Assembly: GCF_030409835.1 (NCBI RefSeq) | Contig: NZ_JAUFQO010000003.1 | Location: forward strand, 234,552 to 298,551 | DNA length: 64,000 nt | Direction: 5' to 3' | Source: Lutimonas halocynthiae | Lineage (GTDB): Bacteria > Bacteroidota > Bacteroidia > Flavobacteriales > Flavobacteriaceae | Shown here: positions 18,123-27,466 of the stretch, piece by piece | Layout of the letters: every line of letters starts with the position of its first letter | Position numbering within the stretch: position 1 is the first letter of the stretch | The notes under the pieces: generated by a model | What the model was told of the DNA's origin: nothing | Database searches by the model: none | Seen by the model: the letters and a program-made list of their open reading frames with translations, nothing else | Position numbers and translations under genes: made by a program

Positions 18123-19472
18123 TCAGTTAAAGAATCTCTCAACTTTTGAAATAGTTTTTGGGAAGCAGCAAACCACTACTTTATCATTTTCCTGAATCTG
18201 GAAATCTCCTAAAGGAATCATGCCTGTATTGTTTCTGATAATTCCGCCAATAATAGCATTTCTGGGAAACTTAAGATCCTTGATGCTTTTCTTGGTGATT
18301 TTAGAATTTTTAGGGGCATTGAATTCGAGAATTTCTACATTGACGTCATTTAGAATCGTCATTTCTAAAACATCGCCTTTTCTGATATATCTAAAGATAC
18401 TGTTAGCAGCCAGAAGTTTTTTGTTGATGAGCGTATCGATTCCAATATTCTTACTTAAACTAAAATAATCGACGTTTTGAACAAGTGCAACGGTTCGATC
18501 TACTCCTTTTGATTTCGCTACAAGGCAAGACATGATATTGGTTTCTGACCTTCCCGTAACAGCTACCACAGCATCCATTTCTGAAACATTTTCTTCTTCA
18601 AGTAATTCTACGTCTCGGCCATCACCATATATTATTAAGGCATTGGGCAGGAGTTCTGCAAGTTCAATGGCTCGTTTCTTATTGTATTCAATTAGTTTTA
18701 TGTTGAGATTTTTACCGCAAAGATCTCGAGCAGTTTTTTCTCCTATCTTACTTCCACCTAGAATTAATACGTTTTTGATCTGTTTCTTCTTAACAGCAGA
18801 TAATTTGTTGAGTTCCTCAACTCCTTTTTCCAAAGTGATAAAATAAATCTGGTCACCTACACCAAAGACAGTATCTCCTCTCGGAATGATTGTTTCGGAG
18901 GTGTTTTTTCTTTTTAGGGCAACGGGCATAAAGTTGATGCCGGCGTAAATACTGGCCGCTTCCATCACTGATTTTCCAACAAAAGGAGCAGATTTTGAAA
19001 TGGTCATGGCTACCATGGTGAGCTTGCCTTCTTCGAATTCGTGTGTTTCACTAAAAGTTACTTTTTCTAAGAGCAACTTGATTTCACTTGTGGCTAATTC
19101 TTCTGTAGAAATCAATTCATCAATTCCTAATTCCGAAAAGTCTATTGAATTTTTGCTATCCGTAAATTCGGAATTGCTAATTCTCGCGATTGTTTTTTTC
19201 GCTCCAAGTTTTTTAGAAATGACACAAGCGGTAATATTGGTTGTTTCTGAGGAGGTTACAGCTATAAAAAGGTCAGAATTTTCAATGTTCGCATCTTTTA
19301 ATGCCTGAATAGAGGTAGCATCTTGCTGCAGGGTTTTTATGTCAAGTTTAGAATCAGCATAAAGCAGTCTGTCTTTGTCTTGGTCGATAAGAATGATCTC
19401 ATGCGATTCGTAGGAAAGCAATTTCGACAAGTGAAATCCAACCTCTCCTGCCCCGGCAATAATTATTTTCAT
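18123..19472 (-). CDS. trkA: Trk potassium uptake protein, regulatory subunit
   Basis: The 449-residue protein contains two RCK modules in tandem. Each has a Rossmann fold (GAGEVG at 6-11; LGGSKIGEKTARDL near 236-249) followed by a TrkA_C domain. It is a peripheral inner-membrane protein that gates TrkH in response to nucleotides. TrkA_C domains are also known c-di-AMP receptors in Firmicutes, and a c-di-AMP synthase gene is in this window, but regulation here is only inference. A promoter-like box lies at 19542-19549. Confidence 0.94.
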   Translation of the reverse strand: MKIIIAGAGEVGFHLSKLLSYESHEIILIDQDKDRLLYADSKLDIKTLQQDATSIQALKDANIENSDLFIAVTSSETTNITACVISKKLGAKKTIARISNSEFTDSKNSIDFSELGIDELISTEELATSEIKLLLEKVTFSETHEFEEGKLTMVAMTISKSAPFVGKSVMEAASIYAGINFMPVALKRKNTSETIIPRGDTVFGVGDQIYFITLEKGVEELNKLSAVKKKQIKNVLILGGSKIGEKTARDLCGKNLNIKLIEYNKKRAIELAELLPNALIIYGDGRDVELLEEENVSEMDAVVAVTGRSETNIMSCLVAKSKGVDRTVALVQNVDYFSLSKNIGIDTLINKKLLAANSIFRYIRKGDVLEMTILNDVNVEILEFNAPKNSKITKKSIKDLKFPRNAIIGGIIRNNTGMIPLGDFQIQENDKVVVCCFPKTISKVERFFN

Positions 19473-19541
19473 TTAAGATTTATTGATTGAACATTTTCAA
19501 TAAAAAGAATAATCAGATTGGAATTCAAATTATTGAATATA

Positions 19542-19549
19542 CAAATGTA
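19542..19549 (-). promoter_or_regulatory. -7 promoter box for trkA-trkH
   Basis: On the minus strand the sequence is TACATTTG, matching TAnnTTTG and identical to the rpsL box. It sits 69 nt upstream of the trkA start in the divergent gap with radC. No clear -33 TTG was found, so confidence is moderate. Confidence 0.45.
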
Positions 19550-19612
19550 TTATATTTCTTTTATATCTGCGGGTTGATCTTCAGACTAAAATGACAATAA
19601 AGAATAAAAGAA

Positions 19613-20290
19613 ATGATCATTAAAGATTGGAGTGAACAAGAACGGCCACGAGAGAAATTGTTTTTGAATGGACGATTGGCATTGTCTGACACCGAGCTTT
19701 TAGCCATATTGATTGGCTCAGGGAATCAAAAAGAAACTGCCTTATGCATATCGAGAAAAATATTGTCAAACACTGACTATAGTTTAAGCGACTTATCAAG
19801 GTTAAGCGTTCATAAACTCATGAAATTCAGAGGAATTGGCAAAGTAAAGGCTTTGACTATTATTGCAGCTCTTGAATTAGGTAGAAGGCAGCGAAACCAA
19901 AATGTTATTAAAGCATCCAAACTTAGTAGTTCGCAATCTGTCTTTGATTTGATGCAACCAATATTAGGCGATCTGGATCATGAAGAATTTTGGATTTTAC
20001 TCTTGAATAACGCTAATAAATTGAAATACAAATGGCAGCTAAGTATTGGTGGTATTACAGCTACTCTTGTGGATGTAAGGCTTATTTATAAAAAAGCGCT
20101 TGAAATAGGAGCAACTAGCATTATTCTTTGCCATAACCATCCTTCTGGAAATTTAAAGCCCAGTCAATCGGATATGATGCTGACAAAAAAAATAATAAAG
20201 GGGGCTAATTTATTAGATGTCAAAATCTTAGACCATGTGATCATAACGGAGAAATCCTTCTTTAGTTTTGCCGATGAGGGCCGTTTATAA
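19613..20290 (+). CDS. radC: RadC family protein, JAB/MPN domain
   Basis: This 225-residue protein has a helix-hairpin-helix region near the N-terminus (FRGIGKVKALTI, 72-83) and a C-terminal JAB/MPN metalloprotease-like domain with the metal motif HNHPSG (174-179), the Asp at 187 and an upstream Glu (E124 or E125). It is the full-length chromosomal form. Despite the name, a direct role in DNA repair is doubtful; many copies travel with mobile elements, but no mobile genes are seen here. It stands alone between trkA (divergent) and the glycan cluster. Confidence 0.93.
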   Translation: MIIKDWSEQERPREKLFLNGRLALSDTELLAILIGSGNQKETALCISRKILSNTDYSLSDLSRLSVHKLMKFRGIGKVKALTIIAALELGRRQRNQNVIKASKLSSSQSVFDLMQPILGDLDHEEFWILLLNNANKLKYKWQLSIGGITATLVDVRLIYKKALEIGATSIILCHNHPSGNLKPSQSDMMLTKKIIKGANLLDVKILDHVIITEKSFFSFADEGRL

Positions 20291-20321
20291 GATTTGTTTT
20301 TTAATTGATTCAATCTGAATT

Positions 20322-20344
20322 TCTCTTTTGTAAAAGAGATTTTA
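20322..20344 (+). terminator. Probable weak terminator after radC
   Basis: The inverted repeat TCTCTTTT / AAAAGAGA (20322-20329 and 20332-20339) is followed by TTTT. It is AT-rich with a very small loop, so it should be weak. It separates radC from the promoter of the glycan cluster. Confidence 0.4.
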
Positions 20345-20363
20345 TAATACGCTTTATATAGTT

Positions 20364-20371
20364 TACATTTG
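20364..20371 (+). promoter_or_regulatory. -7 promoter box for the surface-glycan cluster
   Basis: TACATTTG matches the TAnnTTTG consensus exactly and lies 20 nt before the ATG of the deacetylase gene. The -33 region is T-rich without a clear TTG. It is the only promoter-like box seen before this run of five same-strand genes. Confidence 0.55.
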
Positions 20372-20391
20372 GTTAGACAAACGATCCAAAC

Positions 20392-21714
20392 ATGCTCTTA
20401 GTTTATACCCATAAGATAACGCCGAGGTTAACTTATACCTTCAGACATATATTTATTAGGATTCTTAATATTGAAGTAAATTTCACGAATAAGATAGAGG
20501 AATTTATCGGGCATGATGGGCCTAAATTTTCTTATACCAAGCAAGCTTTAGGCAGTGAGTTATTTGTAAAGAGCAATGATTTAATGTTTAATCAAGGTAT
20601 CGATTATATCGATATTAACATGGTTAAATGGGGGGAGGCACCTTGTTTCTTTCAAACAAATGTTTCAGCAGAAGTGCCTTGTGATATTTTTGCAGCCAGC
20701 TTTTATTTGATAAGTCGTTATGAAGAATATTTACCTCATGTGAAAGATCAATACGAGCGATTTCCTGCGTCGGAGAGTCTTGCTTATCAGAATAAATTTC
20801 TGGATCAGCCGGTAATTGATATGTGGGCCTATAAGTTCAGGGATGTATTAATGCTTCATTTTGAGAACTACAGAGATGATCTGAAGAGTTCAAAAAGAAA
20901 ATTCACTTATATCTCAACGATTGACATTGATAATGCTTACCAGTTTAAGCACAAAGGGTTTACAAGAAGCGTCGGTGGAATTTTTAAGGATTTGACCCAA
21001 TTTAACATCCCCAATATCTGGTTGCGCTTTTTAGTCATCTTTAATATTCGAAGGGATCCTTTTGACATGTATAAGAAACTGTTGTTGATGAAAAAGAAAT
21101 ACGGTATCAATACGATATTTTTCTTTTTGCTTGGTGAATACAGTACATTCGATAAGAATATTTCACCTGGAAATACAAGCTATAAATTACTGATTAAGGA
21201 TATTGCTGATTATGTGAAAGTTGGTATACATCCATCCTATTTCAGCATGAAGAATGAATTAAAGATCAAAAAGGAAAAAGAAATACTCGAGAGCATTGTT
21301 AATTTTCCTATTACAAGATCAAGGCAGCATTATTTAAGAATTGAAGTGCCAGAAACCTATCAGCATTTAGTAGATCTTGAAATAGCAGAGGAATATTCAA
21401 TGGGCTATGCTTCTCATTACGGATTTAGAGCCAGTACATGTACCCCCTTTTATTTTTATGATCTGGATTTTGAAATTCAAACCCCATTAAAAGTTTTTCC
21501 TTTTGCAGTTATGGATGCTACCCTTAAGGATTATTTAAATTTCACACCTAAAAGAGCTTTTAATACGATGATGAAATTAGCCAAGGAGGTTCGAAAAGTG
21601 GATGGCACATTTATCACTATTTTTCATAACGAATCAGTGGGTGGATCTGGCAGATGGAGAGGCTGGGGCAGGGTCTATGAAAGTCTTCTTATAGAATTGA
21701 GTAAGGTTTTATGA
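20392..21714 (+). CDS. Polysaccharide deacetylase-like protein
   Basis: The 440-residue protein has an uncharacterised N-terminal region (about 1-165) and a NodB-like deacetylase domain (about 170-440). Putative metal and catalytic residues are the Asp pair in TIDID (178, 180), H280 in GIHPSY and H412 in IFHNES; R311 follows in SRQHYLR. No signal peptide or membrane helix is evident, so action on a cytoplasmic or membrane-linked glycan intermediate is likely. It heads a cluster with a FemAB/GNAT-like transferase, a glycosyltransferase and a flippase. The precise sugar substrate is unknown. Confidence 0.8.
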   Translation: MLLVYTHKITPRLTYTFRHIFIRILNIEVNFTNKIEEFIGHDGPKFSYTKQALGSELFVKSNDLMFNQGIDYIDINMVKWGEAPCFFQTNVSAEVPCDIFAASFYLISRYEEYLPHVKDQYERFPASESLAYQNKFLDQPVIDMWAYKFRDVLMLHFENYRDDLKSSKRKFTYISTIDIDNAYQFKHKGFTRSVGGIFKDLTQFNIPNIWLRFLVIFNIRRDPFDMYKKLLLMKKKYGINTIFFFLLGEYSTFDKNISPGNTSYKLLIKDIADYVKVGIHPSYFSMKNELKIKKEKEILESIVNFPITRSRQHYLRIEVPETYQHLVDLEIAEEYSMGYASHYGFRASTCTPFYFYDLDFEIQTPLKVFPFAVMDATLKDYLNFTPKRAFNTMMKLAKEVRKVDGTFITIFHNESVGGSGRWRGWGRVYESLLIELSKVL

Positions 21715-21768
21715 TCTTTCCTTGAAATCTTTAAGCTTCGTTTTGATAGAAGCATAATAATTTAGTTT

Positions 21769-22632
21769 ATGATCAGGTACATTCCAGCTAAACGCATAGA
21801 TAGAATCAAGTACGACCGCTGTATAGAGAAGTCACAAGCGAGCAGGATATATGCTTACAGTTGGTATCTGGACTGTACATGTGATCGATGGGATCTACTT
21901 ATAGAAGGAGATTACGATTTTGTTATGCCACTTCCAATGAGGGTGAAATATGGTATTCCCTATATCTACATGCCATCATGGGTTCAGCAATTAGGATTGT
22001 TTTCAAATGACCTAATCGATGAAAATAGAATTAAGTCCTTTCTAAAAGCAATACCGAAAAAGATTCGCTGGATAGATTATCAATTCAATGCCGATAATAA
22101 GTTGCCTAACCTTACATCTGTTTTAAAGAGAAATTATTTACTCTCTCTTGATCAAAGTTTTGAAGAGATAAAGAAGCATTATAACACCAACCGGAAAAGA
22201 ATAAGTAAAAATTGTTTCAAAGAGTATGTTATCGAAAAGAAAGGTAGTGCAGACATTTTTCTATCTCATTATAAAAAGTTGAATAAATCTTATGATGTCT
22301 TGGATCAGTCAATTGACAAGTTGAATTGCCTATGTCAAATAAGTAGTGGAAAGGTAAATGTTTGGAATGTCCTTAAGGATGGGGTTTTTATTGCCGGATT
22401 GATCTGGTTAAAAGATAAAAACCGAATAACTTATTTGGTTCCACTTGCGGATGATCAGGCAAAGAAATTACATATCCCAACTTATATTATCAATGAATTA
22501 ATAAAAGATTATCAAACCCAGGAGCTTGTATTAGATTTTGAGGGTTCGATGGTGAGCGGTGTTGAAAAATTTTATCAAAGTTTTGGTGCAAAAGCTGAAC
22601 ACTACAGTTATTATAAAAAAAGAATATTCTAA
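21769..22632 (+). CDS. FemAB/GNAT-like acyltransferase
   Basis: This 287-residue cytoplasmic protein resembles the FemAB-type GNAT fold. It has a central stretch with HYNTNRKRISKN (about 139-150) and a later LIWLKDKNRITYLVP strand-turn-strand, and ends with a LVLDFEGSMVSGVEKFYQSF segment typical of the family (DFEGS, FYxxFG). Family members move amino acids or acyl groups onto peptidoglycan precursors or sugars. Its position between a deacetylase and a glycosyltransferase suggests acylation of a deacetylated amino sugar, which is inference. The gene starts 54 nt after the deacetylase stop. Confidence 0.72.
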   Translation: MIRYIPAKRIDRIKYDRCIEKSQASRIYAYSWYLDCTCDRWDLLIEGDYDFVMPLPMRVKYGIPYIYMPSWVQQLGLFSNDLIDENRIKSFLKAIPKKIRWIDYQFNADNKLPNLTSVLKRNYLLSLDQSFEEIKKHYNTNRKRISKNCFKEYVIEKKGSADIFLSHYKKLNKSYDVLDQSIDKLNCLCQISSGKVNVWNVLKDGVFIAGLIWLKDKNRITYLVPLADDQAKKLHIPTYIINELIKDYQTQELVLDFEGSMVSGVEKFYQSFGAKAEHYSYYKKRIF

Positions 22633-22634
22633 GG

Positions 22635-23831
22635 ATGCGTGAAAGTACAACCATTTGTTTTTTAGCTGACCGTCATGATCTTTACGATGACAGGATCTAT
22701 TGGAAAATGGCTGTACCTTTAGTTAAAAGAGGATTTCAGGTTCATTATTTTCTTATAGGAAATACCAGTAAAAAGGGGACTACAGAGGAAGGAGTTCATT
22801 TTAAAATGTTTAAAATAAAATCCTTTTCGAGTAATAGGTTTTTGAATTTTGTTCTTAAAAGATTGAATCCTTATAATAATTACGCATTATTATTCAAAGA
22901 AGTAAAAGCTTTAAAAGCAGATATCTATCATTTTCATGATTTATGGATAAACAGGTTGGGGCCAAAACTTAAGAATCTTGCACATCAACCAGTTGTGTTT
23001 TATGATGCAAGGGAACCGTATGCTGATGATTATGTATCATATGTAAAAACATCATTTCCCTGGCTATTAAAAGCCTTTGCCTCCAGGCTTGATTCATGGG
23101 AAAAGCGGCAGGCAAGTCATTATGATTTAGTGATTGCCAATGAAGCTACAGTTCAAAGAAATTTTGCAAAAAAAATCGGAGAGAAAAGAGCTGTCGTTTT
23201 GTATAATTATTCAGATATGATTGAATATGCAAAAGATGTTGCCTCTAACGAAAAATACTATGATTTGATTTATTGCGGGGCCATTACAGAGCTGAGAGGT
23301 GCATTTGAAATGATCAAGGCGATAAAAAAGGTAAAAGAGCATCTTCCGAAAATCAAAGCACTATTTATCGGAAACTACTATCCTTCATCCCTAAAGGAAC
23401 AGATGACTGACTTACTGATTAAGGAAGGTTTAATTGAAAATATAACACTACATGCTGCAGTTCCATATCGAGACGTTGCAGGATATTATAACAAAAGTAA
23501 AATTGGTTTGGTTTTATTGCAAAAGGTAAAAACCTTTGAAGTGAGTATGCCTATCAAGATATTTGAATATATGGCATTTGGATTACCTGTTATAGGAAGT
23601 GATTTTGGACATATGAAAGATTATATTCAAAAAGATGCTTGCGGAATTGCTGTGGCGCCAAATGATACTGAAGGGGTGGCCAAAGCCATAATTACGGTTC
23701 TTGAAGACGAAAAATTATTCATGAAATTTAGTCAAAACGGCAGGAGTGCTGCAAGATCAAAATATAGATGGGAACTGGAATTTGAAAAATTACTAGGTTA
23801 TTATAAAACTGCTCTTGATGCAAGAAGATAA
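22635..23831 (+). CDS. Glycosyltransferase family 4
   Basis: The 398-residue protein is a GT-B fold retaining glycosyltransferase. The acceptor-side domain contains YHFHDLWINRLG (about 98-109) and the donor-side domain has YCGAITELRGAF and the E-x7-E region in PIKIFEYMAFGLPVIGSDFG (about 303-322). It starts 2 nt after the preceding gene and overlaps the next by 14 nt, so it is tightly coupled to the flippase. It should add a sugar to a lipid-linked surface glycan at the cytoplasmic membrane face. Confidence 0.9.
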   Translation: MRESTTICFLADRHDLYDDRIYWKMAVPLVKRGFQVHYFLIGNTSKKGTTEEGVHFKMFKIKSFSSNRFLNFVLKRLNPYNNYALLFKEVKALKADIYHFHDLWINRLGPKLKNLAHQPVVFYDAREPYADDYVSYVKTSFPWLLKAFASRLDSWEKRQASHYDLVIANEATVQRNFAKKIGEKRAVVLYNYSDMIEYAKDVASNEKYYDLIYCGAITELRGAFEMIKAIKKVKEHLPKIKALFIGNYYPSSLKEQMTDLLIKEGLIENITLHAAVPYRDVAGYYNKSKIGLVLLQKVKTFEVSMPIKIFEYMAFGLPVIGSDFGHMKDYIQKDACGIAVAPNDTEGVAKAIITVLEDEKLFMKFSQNGRSAARSKYRWELEFEKLLGYYKTALDARR

Positions 23832-25263
23832 GGCATATAAGGTTTCTACATTTAGGAAGGATTTCCTATGGTACTTTATTGGATCCTTGGTTCCGATGCT
23901 TATAGGGTTTGTGAAGACACCCATTTTTACGAGACATTTTGATAAAGCATCTTATGGTGAATTGGGTCTTGTCAGTATTACCTTTGCATTTTTAGGAATG
24001 ATACTCTTTTCATGGATAAGTTCATGCCTTTGGCGTTATTTTAGCAGGTATAAGGAGTCAGAAGAATTGCATATTCTTTATACAAATCTATTCGTTCTTT
24101 TTGGCGGCTCACTATTTGTTTTGGCGATTATTTCTTTGGGCTGGCATCAAAGTGTTCATGATGAAATGATAAAGGAATTAATTCTGTTTTCATTTTTGCA
24201 ACTTGTATTCAATCAATTATTCCTTGGATACATGGTCGTGATTCGCTTAACAGGAAGATCTGGGTTTTATACAATTTTTCACGGACTTAAATCTATACTA
24301 GGTCTTGGCCTGGCTTTACTACTCGTTTTTTACTATGATCAAGGAATTATTGCCTTGGTGAGCAGTTTGGCCATTATTGATATCATATCTGTAGCCATTT
24401 TAGCAGTGTCAAATCCGGCAAAATTTGAGTTAGATCTCCATAAAATAAACAGGCCTGTCATAAGTCAATTACTGTCATATGGAAGCGTTGGACTGATATT
24501 AAACCTAAGCCTACTCAGTATAACTTATAGTGATCGTTATATTATTGCTTTATACCATGATTTAGAGGAGGTTGGTATTTATGATCAGGTCGCTAAAATT
24601 TCTCAACTATCTATCATGGCGCTAAGCACCGTTTATTTTAATACCATTAACCCTACATTACTCAGACGGCTTGAATCTGATTTTAAAGGCGCTTTGGTAG
24701 CTATGCAGCGTTATATGTTTCCATTTGTTTTACTGGGCATTCCCGTGGTGTTTTATTTAGCATTATTTTCAAAGGATCTGGCGAGCATATTGCTGGGTGA
24801 AGCATTCAGAGGGGGCTATGTAATGATGCCTTATATATTTTTAGCAACTTTTATTCATGGCTTCTCTAACTTCTTCGAGCTGCGATTAAAATTCTCTGAT
24901 CAATTAAAGAAATTAGGAATGATTGCTGTATCAACTGCCTTGCTGAATATCTCATTAAATTTTATTCTGGTCAATAGGTTTGGATATCAATGGGCGGCCT
25001 ATACAACGCTAATATCTTATATGTTTATGCTTACTCTTTTATATATCAATGACAAACCGCTTTTGAGTATTTCAAAGGAAAAACGACAGGTGTTTTATAA
25101 AATAGTGGCTCTTTTGAGTTGTCAGTTTTTGGTGTATTTCGCAATCGCTAATCAAACAAAGTTTCAATTGGGTTTTCGATTAAGCCTCGGACTTGTATTT
25201 TTGTTGACGTATTTTCTTATTTTTAGAAAATCAATTTTAAACATCAACTTAGCTTCAAACTAA
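23818..25263 (+). CDS. Oligosaccharide flippase, Wzx/PST type
   Basis: This polytopic protein (481 residues, 12-14 predicted helices) belongs to the polysaccharide-transport branch of the MOP superfamily. The N-terminus, FRKDFLWYFIGSLVPMLIGF, and the helix 2 segment with FTRHFDKASYGELGL are typical. I choose ATG at 23818 over the TTG one codon earlier. The start overlaps the glycosyltransferase end by 14 nt. It would flip an undecaprenyl-linked glycan across the inner membrane. No polymerase or priming transferase is present in the cluster. Confidence 0.87.
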   Translation: MQEDKAYKVSTFRKDFLWYFIGSLVPMLIGFVKTPIFTRHFDKASYGELGLVSITFAFLGMILFSWISSCLWRYFSRYKESEELHILYTNLFVLFGGSLFVLAIISLGWHQSVHDEMIKELILFSFLQLVFNQLFLGYMVVIRLTGRSGFYTIFHGLKSILGLGLALLLVFYYDQGIIALVSSLAIIDIISVAILAVSNPAKFELDLHKINRPVISQLLSYGSVGLILNLSLLSITYSDRYIIALYHDLEEVGIYDQVAKISQLSIMALSTVYFNTINPTLLRRLESDFKGALVAMQRYMFPFVLLGIPVVFYLALFSKDLASILLGEAFRGGYVMMPYIFLATFIHGFSNFFELRLKFSDQLKKLGMIAVSTALLNISLNFILVNRFGYQWAAYTTLISYMFMLTLLYINDKPLLSISKEKRQVFYKIVALLSCQFLVYFAIANQTKFQLGFRLSLGLVFLLTYFLIFRKSILNINLASN

Positions 25264-25269
25264 ATCCTC

Positions 25270-25950
25270 ATGCATATAAAACATATTTTTTTCGATCTGG
25301 ACCATACCTTATGGGATTTCGAGGCAAATTCAAAAAAGACATTTTCTTATATCTTTGATAAGAATGGATTGGAAATAAAATTCAATGATTTTATAGAGGT
25401 GTACCAACCTATAAATCATCGCTACTGGAAGCTATTTAGAGAGGATAAAGTGACTAAATCTCAATTGCGCTATGGTAGGCTAAAAGAAGCTTTTCAGGCC
25501 ATTGATTTTAAGTCAGATGATGAGCTGATTCATTTACTTTCGGAAGAGTATATTACTTATTTGGCAAATCATAATGCCTTGTTTGAAAATGCCATCCCGG
25601 TGTTGGAATATTTGCAACCTAAATATAAGATGCATATTATCACTAACGGTTTTGAGGAAGTACAGCACAGAAAACTTAAAAACTCTAATCTATTGCCATT
25701 TTTTGATGAAATAATTACTTCAGAAAAGGTGGGCGTTAAAAAACCGAACCCAAGAATATTTGAATATGCTCTAGATATTACGGGTGCAGTGAATGGAGAA
25801 AGTGTTATGATAGGAGATAATTTTGAAGCTGATATTTTAGGAGCAAAGAATATGGGAATGCAGGTTATTTTTTGCAAGTTTAACGGTGAAAGTGCTACAG
25901 AAGAGGTTTCTTCTGTTGAGAATCTTCTTGAATTAAAAAATTTTCTGTAA
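25270..25950 (+). CDS. YjjG-family noncanonical pyrimidine nucleotidase (HAD)
   Basis: The 226-residue HAD phosphatase has the catalytic FFDLDHTLWDF (D9, D11), a motif II Thr in IITNGF, the motif III lysine in VKKPNPRIFEYAL and the motif IV acids in MIGDNFEADI. This set matches the YjjG/TIGR02254 group, which removes phosphate from noncanonical pyrimidine nucleotides and so keeps them out of DNA. It is 6 nt after the flippase gene and may be co-transcribed by chance with the glycan cluster. Confidence 0.88.
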   Translation: MHIKHIFFDLDHTLWDFEANSKKTFSYIFDKNGLEIKFNDFIEVYQPINHRYWKLFREDKVTKSQLRYGRLKEAFQAIDFKSDDELIHLLSEEYITYLANHNALFENAIPVLEYLQPKYKMHIITNGFEEVQHRKLKNSNLLPFFDEIITSEKVGVKKPNPRIFEYALDITGAVNGESVMIGDNFEADILGAKNMGMQVIFCKFNGESATEEVSSVENLLELKNFL

Positions 25951-26027
25951 AATTCCTAATTAAGCCAAGTAAGAAAATAAATGTATATTTATCACTTGTT
26001 GTGAATAAGAATACTAGATTTCCCCTC

Positions 26028-27458
26028 ATGGTCAAAACATACTGTACATACCTTATGTTGTTCTTGTTATGTGCAAGTGCTACCTCTCAAAACATGCAGA
26101 TTTTGTATGGTTTTGATCAGTTACCTCAAACCTTAATGCTTAATCCCGGTGCGGTGGTTGATTATGACAAGCATTTTGGTGTACCGCTGCTATCTAATGT
26201 ATATGCTGTGGCAGGATCTTCCAGTAGAGACATCAATTATAATAATCTTAAAGAGGGAACTGAAGATTCTGGGGATATAATAAGAAACTTACATGATTTA
26301 GGTTTAAATGATAATGAAATATTTCTATTTCATCAAGAAGTAGAACTTCTCAATGCGGGGTTAAGATTAAAAAACCCCAAGTACTATTTGAGTTTTGGGA
26401 TGTACCAGCAAACTGACGGCTTCTCTAGTTATCCTAAAGACTTTGGAAATATTTTTTTTAATGGTGATGATCAAGACCAAAATGGTAGTCCTGAGTTTGG
26501 AGAGGATTATACAGCTTCTCATGTGAATACAGTATTCGAACTTGTTGGAGTCTTCCATGCTGGTATTAGCAAAAGAGTCAATGAGAAGTTAAATATAGGA
26601 GGAAGGTTAAAGATATTATCTGGGTCTTTAGGACTCGAAACAACAAATAATGAGGGAACATATCATCTCGGGTATGATCCGTTATCAAATGAACCTTATC
26701 TTCATAATTTTGAGGAGATAAATGTTCGTATGAATACTGCGGGCCTATTGGATTCTTTTGATCTAAGTGAAGATGTAGGTTCTACAAAAGAATTAATAGC
26801 AGGATTATTTTTTATGAATGGTAGCTTGGGAGCGGCCATAGACTTGGGTTTTACGTATAAGCACAGCAAAGAACTGAGTTTTACAGGAAGTCTACTTGAC
26901 CTGGGTATCATGTCATTTCAACACAAATTGACTACACTAGATTTTGAAGATGCTCAAATAGCTTCAGATGATTATTATGATCCTAGTGGAAATGAATTGG
27001 ATTATTGGACAACGAAATATTTGTCAAATGAGTTGCCCTTGATTACAGGTGAAGAGAAATTTTCTTATTCCAGGTCACCTAAGTTAAATGCTTCAGTTCG
27101 TTATGACAAAAGAAGGAAGGTAAAACAACCAAATTCGGCTTTCCGTAATGTAAGGGCCGATCTTTTATCTGATTATTTAACAACCAGTTTTGGTATGCAG
27201 ATTTATACCGCATTTAGACCAAAGTATCCTGTCTGGGCGGTAACAGCTTTCTATTCAAGAGAATTAAATAAATATCTATCCTTAAAGGCCACCTACACTG
27301 TTGATAAATTTTCCTTTTATAATATTGGTTTTGGCTTGTCAACACATATAAAGAGTTTTAATTTTTATGCCACAATTGATAATTTAGTAGCTTTGCCCTC
27401 AATAAAGAATAGTAACTATCAATCATTTCAATTTGGGATGAACTTTATCTTTAAGTAA
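26028..27458 (+). CDS. DUF5723-type outer-membrane beta-barrel protein
   Basis: About 476 residues with a signal peptide (MVKTYCTYLMLFLLCASATS). The mature chain is rich in alternating beta strands such as NIGGRLKILSGSLGLE and FGMQIYTAF, and ends in FQFGMNFIFK, as expected of an outer-membrane barrel. It looks like the DUF5723 family, seen in Bacteroidota and of unknown role, though related in style to the type IX-associated PorP/SprF proteins. A GTG at 26001 is an alternative start, but a 7-of-8 promoter box (TATATTTA, 25984-25991) would leave almost no leader for it, so I prefer the ATG at 26028. The next gene starts 8 nt downstream. Confidence 0.75.
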   Translation: MVKTYCTYLMLFLLCASATSQNMQILYGFDQLPQTLMLNPGAVVDYDKHFGVPLLSNVYAVAGSSSRDINYNNLKEGTEDSGDIIRNLHDLGLNDNEIFLFHQEVELLNAGLRLKNPKYYLSFGMYQQTDGFSSYPKDFGNIFFNGDDQDQNGSPEFGEDYTASHVNTVFELVGVFHAGISKRVNEKLNIGGRLKILSGSLGLETTNNEGTYHLGYDPLSNEPYLHNFEEINVRMNTAGLLDSFDLSEDVGSTKELIAGLFFMNGSLGAAIDLGFTYKHSKELSFTGSLLDLGIMSFQHKLTTLDFEDAQIASDDYYDPSGNELDYWTTKYLSNELPLITGEEKFSYSRSPKLNASVRYDKRRKVKQPNSAFRNVRADLLSDYLTTSFGMQIYTAFRPKYPVWAVTAFYSRELNKYLSLKATYTVDKFSFYNIGFGLSTHIKSFNFYATIDNLVALPSIKNSNYQSFQFGMNFIFK

Positions 27459-27466
27459 CACTGACA

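Noticed and set aside
19613..20290. radC as a sign of a mobile element or phage
   Set aside because: It is full-length with the helix-hairpin-helix region, as in chromosomal copies, and no mobile genes are nearby.
20392..25950. Possible genomic island or horizontally acquired O-antigen locus
   Set aside because: No tRNA, integrase, direct repeats or clear change in base composition was seen at its borders; the genes resemble ordinary flavobacterial ones.
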